From the NCBI RefSeq assembly GCF_032852305.1, contig NZ_CP136594.1, positions 1,649,501-1,713,500 of the forward strand: DNA of 64,000 nt. The letters are read 5' to 3'. This stretch comes from Parasphingorhabdus sp. SCSIO 66989 (lineage in GTDB: Bacteria; Pseudomonadota; Alphaproteobacteria; Sphingomonadales; Sphingomonadaceae). Position numbers and translations under genes: made by a program. Of the stretch, positions 57,256 through 64,000 are shown one piece after another (position 1 is the stretch's first letter; each line of letters opens with the position of its first letter). Below the pieces are notes generated by a model. That model saw nothing but the letters and a program-made list of their open reading frames with translations, searched no databases and had not been told where the DNA came from.

Positions 57256-57402
57256 GTCGGCCCCGCGCAGGCGGGGCCAAGGCTTTGAATAGAATCACGC
57301 AAAGACGCGAAGGCGCAAAGAGGGAGCTTCTTGACGCTATCTCTTCGTGTCTTTGCGTCTTTGCGCAAAAATAAGCCTAGGCCCCGCCTGCGCGGGGCCG
57401 AC
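57256..57402. repeat. Nested palindrome: 70-bp element copy 5 within a GC-rich palindrome
   Basis: The outer 23-bp arms (57256-57278 and 57380-57402) are perfect inverses and identical to those at 35066 and 59731. The inner 70-bp element (57297-57366) reads ACGCAAAG ACGCGAAG GCGCAAAG, then a 22-nt spacer, then CTTCGTGT CTTTGCGT CTTTGCGC. It fills most of the gap between rsmD and uvrD, both on the minus strand. The flanking bases hold nothing else that I can see. Confidence 0.9.
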
Positions 57403-57431
57403 ACTATATGTGAGCATTTGCTAAAAGTTGT

Positions 57432-57983
57432 TTATGCACCGCTCTCCGGTCGCATAAGGTGCAGGCTGGCACGTCCCACTTTGCGTGGGTCTTCCTGATC
57501 AAAACCCTTTATGATCAATTCTTCACCATGGCCGGTTTCTGCTGCGATCAGTGTAGACGGCGCAAACCAGCCCAAGCGGTTCAGCTTGTCAATGGCGACA
57601 GCAGCCGCATTCTGGGCATAAGGCGGGTCGAGCAGCACCAGATCAAAACTGCGCCGTGCCGGGCCGAGATCAAAGACCGAGCTACTCTGCACCTGGCAGC
57701 GATCCTCGGCATCGAGCATCGCAATATTGCTTTTCAGCGCGTTGAGCGCGTCGCGGTCCTGTTCGACAAACAGGCATGACGCTGCGCCGCGTGACAGCGC
57801 CTCCAGTCCGAGCGCGCCCGATCCGGCAAACAGATCGAGCACCGCCAGATCCTCAAAATTGCCCAAGCGGCTCATCAGCATGGAAAACAGCGTATCGCGG
57901 GTGCGATCAGCACTGGGCCGCGTGGTCATGCCTTTGGGTGCCTTCAGATTGCGCCCGCGCCATTGTCCGGCGATGATCCTCAT
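57432..57983 (-). CDS. rsmD: 16S rRNA (guanine(966)-N2)-methyltransferase
   Basis: A 183-residue SAM-dependent methyltransferase of the RsmD family, which modifies G966 of 16S rRNA during 30S assembly. The SAM motif is LDLFAGSGALGLEALSRG (48-65), and the catalytic N/DPPY motif is LVLLDPPYAQ. The N-terminal MRIIAGQWRGRNLK and RPSADRTRDTLFS blocks match. It is followed by hairpins and then, upstream on the same strand, the pseudouridine synthase gene, a common pair in alphaproteobacteria. Confidence 0.95.
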   Translation of the reverse strand: MRIIAGQWRGRNLKAPKGMTTRPSADRTRDTLFSMLMSRLGNFEDLAVLDLFAGSGALGLEALSRGAASCLFVEQDRDALNALKSNIAMLDAEDRCQVQSSSVFDLGPARRSFDLVLLDPPYAQNAAAVAIDKLNRLGWFAPSTLIAAETGHGEELIIKGFDQEDPRKVGRASLHLMRPESGA

Positions 57984-58205
57984 GCCTTTAGCCCCTCCTC
58001 TTCAGAGGAGGGGTTGGGGTGGTGGCGAGCGCTATAGCGCGAGCAAAAGCACAAAAGGGCATCGAACCCTTTTGTGCTTATCCCACCCAGTTGGCCAATG
58101 CTGCAGGGTAAATCATCCCCCCGGGATGATTTAGAAATACTCGGGGAGTGTTTCGACCCAGCAGCCTTGACCAACTCCCCTCCCTTGAAAGGGAGGGGTT
58201 TAATA
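57984..58205. repeat. Run of small perfect hairpins between rsmD and the rRNA pseudouridine synthase
   Basis: Four palindromes occur in ~220 bp. CCCCTCCTC faces GAGGAGGGG (about 57991-58014). AAGCACAAAAGGG faces CCCTTTTGTGCTT (58047-58059 and 58067-58079, 13 bp perfect). TAAATCATCCC faces GGGATGATTTA (58109-58132). CCCCTCCCTT faces AAGGGAGGGG (58177-58199). They probably act as mRNA stabilisers or terminators. Confidence 0.75.
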
Positions 58206-58218
58206 TTGGCCAAGCAGG

Positions 58219-59169
58219 TCATCTATTCAGCTTTTCCAGAGTCTGGCGAAACTTCACCAGCTCGACCTTGCGCACTGCCGACACATCGCCCGGTTGCAGA
58301 TCGCCGATGGTGAAGGGGCCATAGGAGGTGCGGATCAGACGCGAGACTTCTAGTCCCAAGTGCTTGAGCACGTTGCGCACCTCGCGGTTTTTGCCTTCGC
58401 GCAGGGTGATTTCGATCCACTGATTGCGCCCGGTGCGGCGTTCCAGATTGGCGTCAATCCGACCATAGCGCATGCCATCGACGACCACGCCGTCGATCAG
58501 TTCTTCCAGCTGGTCCTGGCTGACATCGCCAAAAGTGCGGGCGCGATAGGTGCGTTTGACGCCGGTGGCGGGCAATTCCATTTCGCGCTTAAAGCCACCA
58601 TCATTGGTGAGCAGCAACAGCCCCTCAGTGTTGAGGTCCAGCCTGCCAATCGGCACGACCCGTGGCAGATCGGGCGCAGTTTCTTTCAGCGTATCGTAAA
58701 TCGTCTTGCGCCCGGAAAAATCGCGCTCGGCGGTCAGTGTGCCGACCGGCTTGTGAAAGCACCACAGCTTTGTCGGTTCGGGCTGTTTGATCGCTTTTCC
58801 ATCCACGGTGACGCCATGCAGGCTGGTGAGCAGCGTGGCCGGCGTCGTCACTATTTCACCATGCAGGGCGATGCGGTTATCGGCAATCATCCGCTCAATC
58901 TCACGCCGTGAGGCGACACCCGCGCGCGCCAGCAGCTTGGCGATACGGTCACCCTTTTTCTCACCGCTATCCGTTTTTGCCCGAGGAGCAGCGGGCTTTT
59001 TCGGACGCGGCTTTGATTTTTTTGGCGCTTCGGAGGGCTCCTCCGCCGGGCCGTCATCAAAGGGCGACCAGCCGGTTTCGCGCGGAATATGTCCGGCATC
59101 ACGCGCTTGTGGCTTGGCGCTTTTGCGGCGCTTATCGGGTGTGCGCGAAGAGGGGCGTCGGGATGTCAT
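58219..59169 (-). CDS. RluB/RsuA-family rRNA pseudouridine synthase
   Basis: A 316-residue pseudouridine synthase with a basic Pro/Lys/Arg-rich N-terminal extension (~60 residues), an S4 RNA-binding domain (RIAKLLARAGVASRREIERMI) and a catalytic domain with GRLDLNTEGLLLLTNDG, where the aspartate is the catalytic residue. It resembles RluB (23S rRNA U2605), but the exact site cannot be assigned. The ATG at 59169 (MTSRRPSS) is chosen over an in-frame GTG 21 bp upstream. Confidence 0.92.
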   Translation of the reverse strand: MTSRRPSSRTPDKRRKSAKPQARDAGHIPRETGWSPFDDGPAEEPSEAPKKSKPRPKKPAAPRAKTDSGEKKGDRIAKLLARAGVASRREIERMIADNRIALHGEIVTTPATLLTSLHGVTVDGKAIKQPEPTKLWCFHKPVGTLTAERDFSGRKTIYDTLKETAPDLPRVVPIGRLDLNTEGLLLLTNDGGFKREMELPATGVKRTYRARTFGDVSQDQLEELIDGVVVDGMRYGRIDANLERRTGRNQWIEITLREGKNREVRNVLKHLGLEVSRLIRTSYGPFTIGDLQPGDVSAVRKVELVKFRQTLEKLNR

Positions 59170-59255
59170 GCTCGCGCTATAGCTATTCACCTGGCGATTG
59201 ACAGCGACAATTTATTGCCCACATGGTTGCCGAGGGAAGGGCAAAGGACCGCATC

Positions 59256-59687
59256 ATGGCTTTTTTCAAGCGATTCAAACGCTCTATCAACACCGTCCTG
59301 ATCGTCGAGGACGAGCCTCTGGTGGCGTTCGACAATGAACTGCATCTGGGTGATGCGGGCTATAGCGTTGTCGCCACGGTGGATAGCGCTGCCGAAGCGC
59401 TGGCCTCTATTGCGCGTGACAAGCCCGATATGGTGGTCACCGATGTGCGACTGAGCGGCGAGGGCGATGGCGTCGATGTTGCCCGCGCTGCGCATGATGC
59501 GCATATCCCGGTCATTTTCGTCACCGGTGCATGTCCGCTGGAAGCACAGAAACTTGCCGCCGGGTGTCTGGTCAAGCCCTATGGCCCGCGCGATCTGGTG
59601 CGCGCGGTGGAGACCGTGGACCGCATCATTCGCGGTGAAACTCCGGCAAAAATCCCGCAGACGCTGACGCTGTATCATCCGCATTAA
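59256..59687 (+). CDS. Stand-alone response-regulator receiver
   Basis: A 143-residue single-domain response regulator. The acidic pair E18/D19, phosphoacceptor D63 (VVTDVRLSGEG) and conserved lysine (CLVKPYGP) are in place. There is no DNA-binding output domain. A short N-terminal FKRFKRS may contact partners. The ATG at 59256 is preceded by AAGGA at 7 bp. It may act by relay or by protein-protein contact. No histidine kinase is adjacent. Confidence 0.9.
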   Translation: MAFFKRFKRSINTVLIVEDEPLVAFDNELHLGDAGYSVVATVDSAAEALASIARDKPDMVVTDVRLSGEGDGVDVARAAHDAHIPVIFVTGACPLEAQKLAAGCLVKPYGPRDLVRAVETVDRIIRGETPAKIPQTLTLYHPH

Positions 59688-59730
59688 GTTCAGAACGACT
59701 AGTGTTTCTAAAGAGGCAAGTTCTGTTTAC

Positions 59731-59878
59731 GTCGGCCCCGCGCAGGCGGGGCCAGGGCTTTCTTATTGACTCACGCAAAGACGCGAAGGCGCAAAGAGGA
59801 TTCGTATCTGCACGATCCCTTCGCGTCTTTGCGTCTTTGCGTGAAAATAAGCCTAGGCCCCGCCTGCGCGGGGCCGAC
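59731..59878. repeat. Nested palindrome: 70-bp element copy 6 within a GC-rich palindrome
   Basis: The outer arms (59731-59753 and 59856-59878) are identical to those of the two other nested copies. The inner 70-bp element (59773-59842) reads ACGCAAAG ACGCGAAG GCGCAAAG, a 22-nt spacer, then CTTCGCGT CTTTGCGT CTTTGCGT. Nearly all of the inner sequence matches the copy at 35108, even in the spacer, so these two copies appear related by recent spread. A frame through the right part continues into the DUF1223 gene, but that is not its start. Confidence 0.9.
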
Positions 59879-59978
59879 GAGGTGGGGCGTTGAGTCCAAT
59901 AGATATGTAACCGCACACGCCATTCCCACGAAAAGTAGAGTGAAACACGGTCACGCCGCTATCGGCAAAAGGTCATAT

Positions 59979-60731
59979 ATGATGCGATTATTGGGTTTTT
60001 CTTTATTGGCCACGGCCACCATGGTCGCGGGTGTCGCTGGCCTGCAGGTCATGGACAGCAAGGCCGATGTCGGCGACATGGATATGGAGCGCACGGTGGT
60101 GGCGGAGCTGTTCACCAGCCAGGGGTGTTCCTCTTGCCCGCCGGCGGATGCTGTCGCCGCTGATCTTGCGAAAAATGACGATATTGTCGTGATCAGTCGC
60201 CCGGTAACCTATTGGGACAGGCTGGGCTGGAAAGACACGCTGGCGAAAGAAAGCAACACTGAACTGCAACGCGCCTATGCTGCACGCGGCTTTGCCCGCG
60301 CCGGGGTCTATACGCCGCAAATGGTGATCAATGGTCGCTCCGCCGCCATCGGCTCACGCGGCTATGCTGTGCGCGACCTGATCATGGCTGAACAGAAGCG
60401 CAAAGCCCCGGCGAGCCTGACCAGCATTGCCGAGGATAATGGCGATATCCGTGTGACCGTCAGCGGCAAAAGCGATGCCACTGCCCATGTGACCCTGTTG
60501 GCGCTGGACAGCAGCGAGACCGTATCGGTCGGTCGCGGCGAAAATGGCGGGCGGAGGCTGACCTATACCAATGTGCTGGTCGATGAAGAGACCATCGGCA
60601 AATGGCGCGGCGGCAGCAAAAGCTTCCTTATCGATGCGGATGCGCTGAGGGTTTCCGGCGCGGATCGCTATGCCGTGATGGTGCAACAGCCGCATGGCGG
60701 CGAGATATTGGCGGCAAGCTATATCGGTTGA
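59979..60731 (+). CDS. DUF1223 thioredoxin-like exported protein
   Basis: A 250-residue DUF1223 protein with a signal or membrane segment (MMRLLGFSLLATATMVAGVAG). The Cys pair C50-x2-C53 in TSQGCSSCPPAD is the thioredoxin-like CxxC site, and YWDRLGWKD and YTPQMVINGR belong to the family. A redox role in the periplasm is likely. AAGG before the ATG at 59979 supports this start. A longer frame would start inside the repeat and give a non-homologous N-terminus. Confidence 0.88.
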   Translation: MMRLLGFSLLATATMVAGVAGLQVMDSKADVGDMDMERTVVAELFTSQGCSSCPPADAVAADLAKNDDIVVISRPVTYWDRLGWKDTLAKESNTELQRAYAARGFARAGVYTPQMVINGRSAAIGSRGYAVRDLIMAEQKRKAPASLTSIAEDNGDIRVTVSGKSDATAHVTLLALDSSETVSVGRGENGGRRLTYTNVLVDEETIGKWRGGSKSFLIDADALRVSGADRYAVMVQQPHGGEILAASYIG

Positions 60732-60839
60732 ACTCGTAAACTATGAGTGTGGCTATTCGGTTTATCCCCATATCTTAACAAGATAATATTGCGCTGATCT
60801 CTTACGGCTGTCATCACGACCGCCCATGAGAGATACATT

Positions 60840-62198
60840 ATGACGCAAACACTGATATTTTTCGGCATTGTTCTGGCTGTTCTGGCTGTCGCGTTCGCGG
60901 TCCCGGCCTTCAGACCATATCTACGGCCAATGCCTTTCGTGGCATTCCTTTTGGGCATCTCGTCAGGGTTTCCATTGACGCTGTTGCTGGCGACCATGAC
61001 TTTCTGGCTGGCGCGGGTGGGAATTGACAAGTCGACTATCGGTTTCGCTATCGGTCTCACTACCCCGTATACGCTCAAATTTCTCTGGGCACCGCTTATC
61101 GACAAGCTTCCTCTGCCCATATTGACGCGGGTTTTCGGGCAAAGGCGTGGCTGGCTTTTCTTTATTCAGGCATTGCTGTTTGCTGCTTTATGGCAATTGG
61201 GAGGGAGCGACCCGGCCAATAATCTCGGATTGTTTGCAATCTGGGCTCTGGCAGTCGCTTTTCTTTCCGCGACACAGGACATCGTTATTGATGCCTATCG
61301 CATTGAAATCCTCTCTGATGAGGAATTGCCGCATGGCACCGCGATGAACCAGTTTGGCTATCGTACCGGCAATCTGATTGCCGGGGCAGGCACGATTTAT
61401 CTGGCGTCTGTGGAAGGTGCTGGTCTTGGTTGGGCTGCCGCTTATGGCTTTACCGGTTTTTGTGTTCTGCCGGCAGTGCTTGGCGCGCTTTATGCCGGGC
61501 CTGGGCAGTTTGTGGAACATTCTGCACGTGCTGCCGGACAGTCCTTTGCGACATGGTTGCAGGAAACGGTCATCAATCCATTCATTGAGTTTTTCAGCAG
61601 GCAGGGTGCGGTGCTGATCCTGCTTTTTGTTCTGATTTACAAAATTGGTGACGCCATGGGGCAAGTCATGCTGGCGCCGATGATCGTTGATCTTGGCTTC
61701 TCTGACACAGAATATGTGACCGTGAACAAGTTTGTCGGTTTTGCCGCTTTGATTGTTGGGTCTGCATTAGGGGCACCTTTTATTGCTTGGTTAGGAATGG
61801 CACGTGCCTTGGTCTTCTCAGGCTTGCTTATGATGTTCTCTAACTTCCTGTTCGCTTTGCTCGCCATTAGCGGCGATTCAAACATCATGCTGGCCATTGC
61901 TGTTGGGACCGAGAACCTGACAAGTGGCATAGGGCTTACGGTCTTTGTGACCTATCTTTCCGGCCTCACCAGCCTGGCATATACCGCAACCCAGTTTGCG
62001 CTTTTGTCTTCCTTTGCGGCAGTTGGCCGGACATGGCTATCGACACCTTCCGGCTTTCTTGCAGAAGCGCTTGGCTGGGTTGGTTTCTGGTTCAGCACTG
62101 TGGCCATTGCCGCACCGGGTATGTTGCTGTTGTGGATGCTGTGGCGAAAGGGTTTTGTTGTTGAGACAGTACGTCAGCCCAGCACTGAAGACGACTAG
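60840..62198 (+). CDS. ampG: AmpG-like muropeptide MFS permease
   Basis: A 452-residue membrane protein with about 12 hydrophobic segments. AmpG-type features include LLGISSGFPLTLLLATMTFW, GFAIGLTTPYTLKFLWAPLID, and the loop FLSATQDIVIDAYRIEIL. It should import anhydro-muropeptides from the periplasm for cell-wall recycling. The L,D-transpeptidase (53894) and the serine hydrolase (36681) elsewhere in the window share the wall theme but are not linked. It lies 12 bp upstream of a TPR gene. The name is a family-level call. Confidence 0.85.
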   Translation: MTQTLIFFGIVLAVLAVAFAVPAFRPYLRPMPFVAFLLGISSGFPLTLLLATMTFWLARVGIDKSTIGFAIGLTTPYTLKFLWAPLIDKLPLPILTRVFGQRRGWLFFIQALLFAALWQLGGSDPANNLGLFAIWALAVAFLSATQDIVIDAYRIEILSDEELPHGTAMNQFGYRTGNLIAGAGTIYLASVEGAGLGWAAAYGFTGFCVLPAVLGALYAGPGQFVEHSARAAGQSFATWLQETVINPFIEFFSRQGAVLILLFVLIYKIGDAMGQVMLAPMIVDLGFSDTEYVTVNKFVGFAALIVGSALGAPFIAWLGMARALVFSGLLMMFSNFLFALLAISGDSNIMLAIAVGTENLTSGIGLTVFVTYLSGLTSLAYTATQFALLSSFAAVGRTWLSTPSGFLAEALGWVGFWFSTVAIAAPGMLLLWMLWRKGFVVETVRQPSTEDD

Positions 62199-62210
62199 AG
62201 AACTGCATCA

Positions 62211-62960
62211 ATGCTCTGGGCAATCCTCCCCATCATTCTGCAGATACTCTGCGTGATTCATCTGTTTCGCGGCAGTGCCAACCGCTTATGGCTGCTGGCG
62301 ATTATCGCATTGCCCATGGTGGGATGCCTTGCCTATTTCCTGTTGGAAGTTCTTCCTGACCTCCAAGGCAACAAGCATGTGCGCAAGGCGCGCAGGCAGG
62401 CGGCGCGGAAGATAAATCCTGAAGGTGCTGTGCGTGAGGCACGGGAACGTTTGGCGATTACTGACTCCGCCGCAAACAGGCTGGTGCTTGCTGATGCTCT
62501 GGCAGAAGCGGGCCGACCCGACGAAGCGGTGTCGGCCTATCGTGATGCTATGGCGGCGATGCCATTCGCAGACAGAGAAACACAATATAAGCTGGTTGAT
62601 GCCTTGCTGCTCAGCAATGAGGCATCAGAAGCAGAGCAGGCCTTGAATGCCGTTGATGAGCCTTCCTCTGACAGGGACAGCATGACGCATTATCTGTTGC
62701 AGGGCCGGATAGCCGAAGCGCGAGGGGATCAGCAGGCGGCTATTGCAGCTTTCTCCAATGCGCAGCAAATCAGGGAAAGTGACGAGGCGGGTTGTCGACT
62801 GGCGGCGCTGTATATTGCCGCAGGTCAAGCGGATCGCGCGCTTCCGTTATTGCGCGATGTTAAGCAGAATTATGATCTGCGTGACAAGGCGCTGATCGAT
62901 ACCGAGCAGCAAATGTATGATTGGGCTCTGACGGAGTTGGCGCGGCTCGAAAAAGCATGA
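62211..62960 (+). CDS. Membrane-anchored TPR protein
   Basis: A 249-residue protein. The N-terminus has two hydrophobic helices (MLWAILPIILQILCVIHLF and LWLLAIIALPMVGCLAYFLLEVLP), similar to the PLD-nuclease N-terminal module. The soluble part carries about four TPR-like repeats (ADALAEAGRPDEAVSAYRDAM, LLQGRIAEARGDQQAAIAAF, LAALYIAAGQADRALPLL). It lies 12 bp after ampG and probably shares its transcript. Function is unknown; a scaffold role is inferred. Confidence 0.82.
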   Translation: MLWAILPIILQILCVIHLFRGSANRLWLLAIIALPMVGCLAYFLLEVLPDLQGNKHVRKARRQAARKINPEGAVREARERLAITDSAANRLVLADALAEAGRPDEAVSAYRDAMAAMPFADRETQYKLVDALLLSNEASEAEQALNAVDEPSSDRDSMTHYLLQGRIAEARGDQQAAIAAFSNAQQIRESDEAGCRLAALYIAAGQADRALPLLRDVKQNYDLRDKALIDTEQQMYDWALTELARLEKA

Positions 62961-62969
62961 TCGCAGCGG

Positions 62970-64000
62970 TCAGGCAGGCACTTCCTCATTCTGCTTCAGA
63001 ACTTTCCCCGCAAGATAGAGCGACCCGGCGATAAGCACCAATTGCTGGCCAACGCCTTCCAACGCCTCGGTAACGTCCTGCGCAGCGCCTGCTTTGCCAA
63101 TGTGAGCATCCTCAGCCATCGCTACCAGCGCGTCGGGTGCGTGACATTCATGTCCCTGTACCGGTATTGCAGTGAAACGGTCGATATGCGGCGCCAGGCT
63201 CTCGACCATCACTGTCGCGTCCTTATTGGCCAGCATGCCGAGGATAAGATGGATTTCCCGGTCCGGTGCCTTTTCGCGCTGTTGCTTTAGCCAGACGGCC
63301 AATTGCTGCGCCGCCAGCGGGTTGTGGCCGCCGTCGATCCAGATTTCCGCTTGCACAGCATTGCGGGTGAGAGGACCATTGCCGAGGCGGTGCAGGCGCG
63401 CCGGCCAATGGGCCCAGTCCATCGCTGCTGCCAATGCGGGCTCGGAAATGGTGAGTGCTTTTTGATGGCGCAATATCGCCACGGCCAGCGCGGCGTTTTC
63501 CTGTTGGTGCGCGCCGGTCAGCTTGGGGAGGGGCAGGGTGAGTTTGCCCGCCGCATCGCGATAATGCAGCTGGCCATCATAGCTGGTGGCGCCCCAATCC
63601 TTGCCGCGCGCCAGCAGCGATGCACCCGCGCGCTCCGCCTGCGCTGTGACTGCGCCGTCAGCGGGTTCGCCAAAGGCCTGCACCACCAGCGGAACGCCTT
63701 GCTTGGCGATGCCTGCTTTCTCGAACCCGATGCGTGCCATGGGTTCGGTTGGAACATTGTCCTCCGGCGCAAGCAAAAACGCCTCATGATCCAGTCCCAA
63801 ATGGGTGATCGCGGTTATCAGCGGCGCGGTGAGGACATTGGTGGCGTCGAGCCGTCCGCCGAGACCGACCTCGATAATTGCAGCATCGGCCGGATGGCGG
63901 GCAAAGGCGAGAAAGGCGACGGCGGTCGTTACCTCAAAAAAGCTGGCATCCAGTCCCTCGGCAATATCAATCACCTCTTCGAGCAGCGCCGCGAGCAGAT
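62970..64000 (-). CDS. folC: Folylpolyglutamate synthase/dihydrofolate synthase, 5' partial
   Basis: The minus-strand frame is open from the window end (64000) to the stop at 62970, so the start and the P-loop lie outside. The visible ~343 residues show the Mur-ligase-like ADP-forming ligase core: FFEVTTAVAFLAFA, IIEVGLGGRLDATNV, ITHLGLDH and WIDGGHNP. It adds glutamate to folates (or makes dihydrofolate). Its 3' end converges on the TPR gene with a ~9-bp gap. Confidence 0.92.
   Translation of the reverse strand, partial: LLAALLEEVIDIAEGLDASFFEVTTAVAFLAFARHPADAAIIEVGLGGRLDATNVLTAPLITAITHLGLDHEAFLLAPEDNVPTEPMARIGFEKAGIAKQGVPLVVQAFGEPADGAVTAQAERAGASLLARGKDWGATSYDGQLHYRDAAGKLTLPLPKLTGAHQQENAALAVAILRHQKALTISEPALAAAMDWAHWPARLHRLGNGPLTRNAVQAEIWIDGGHNPLAAQQLAVWLKQQREKAPDREIHLILGMLANKDATVMVESLAPHIDRFTAIPVQGHECHAPDALVAMAEDAHIGKAGAAQDVTEALEGVGQQLVLIAGSLYLAGKVLKQNEEVPA

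Noticed and set aside
59766-59978. In-frame N-terminal extension of the DUF1223 protein through the palindromic repeat
   Set aside because: The extension translates the repeat itself, and a ribosome site and signal-like start are at 59979.
60840-62198. PucC/bacteriochlorophyll delivery protein
   Set aside because: The SATQDIVIDAYR loop and overall pattern fit AmpG better, and no photosynthesis genes are near.

Overview
The window looks like chromosomal DNA of an alphaproteobacterium, most likely a sphingomonad (Sphingomonadales). This is inferred from the exosortase-A polysaccharide locus with its usual gene order, the short HprK next to ChvG/ChvI, RapZ, a partial PTS and pckA, the DUF3597 and DUF937 proteins, and abundant intergenic palindromes. 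It is dense in housekeeping genes, with about 61 protein genes, two of them cut by the window edges. I found no rRNA, tRNA, CRISPR array, prophage or plasmid functions.

Layout. 1-9248: end of an exopolysaccharide/XrtA cluster (outer-membrane barrel protein, ExeA-like ATPase, polysaccharide deacetylase, FemAB-like protein, glycosyltransferase, exosortase A fused to EpsI, asparagine-synthase-like amidotransferase), tightly packed on the + strand. 9399-13893: truA-fmt, and divergently recR, def, rmuC. 14233-21788: META lipoprotein, SPOUT methyltransferase, and the regulatory run chvI-chvG-hprK-rapZ-EIIA-HPr, facing away from pckA. 21882-31297: small DUF937-like proteins, an M28 peptidase, guaB, an RsmB-type methyltransferase, a DUF481 barrel protein, rppH and an esterase. 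31390-32805: a palindromic element carrying a GxxExxY nuclease-like gene and interrupted by an IS5-family insertion sequence. 32812-43907: photolyase, two SDRs, a Cfa-like methyltransferase, serine hydrolase, purF, hisI, a MerR regulator and an acyl-CoA dehydrogenase. 44099-54718: small secreted and hypothetical proteins, NRDE protein, cysK, an MFS exporter, a large autotransporter with an internal 999-bp duplication, an ankyrin protein and an L,D-transpeptidase. 54832-64000: uvrD/pcrA, rsmD, a pseudouridine synthase, a receiver protein, DUF1223, an AmpG-like permease, a TPR protein and the 3' part of folC.

The signal I find most interesting is in the intergenic repeats. Six loci (9287, 13902, 31393, 35108, 57297, 59773) share one architecture: three tandem 8-bp units of the form RCRCAAAG facing three inverted units. 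Four of the six are exactly 70 bp (24-22-24). In the fifth, the space between the same arms holds a GxxExxY gene whose protein has a PD-(D/E)XK and QxxxY nuclease signature. Three of the 70-bp copies are also nested inside a second, perfect 23-bp GC-rich palindrome. This suggests a family of nuclease-associated palindromic elements, in which the gene-bearing copy would be autonomous and the 70-bp copies would be non-autonomous relatives.
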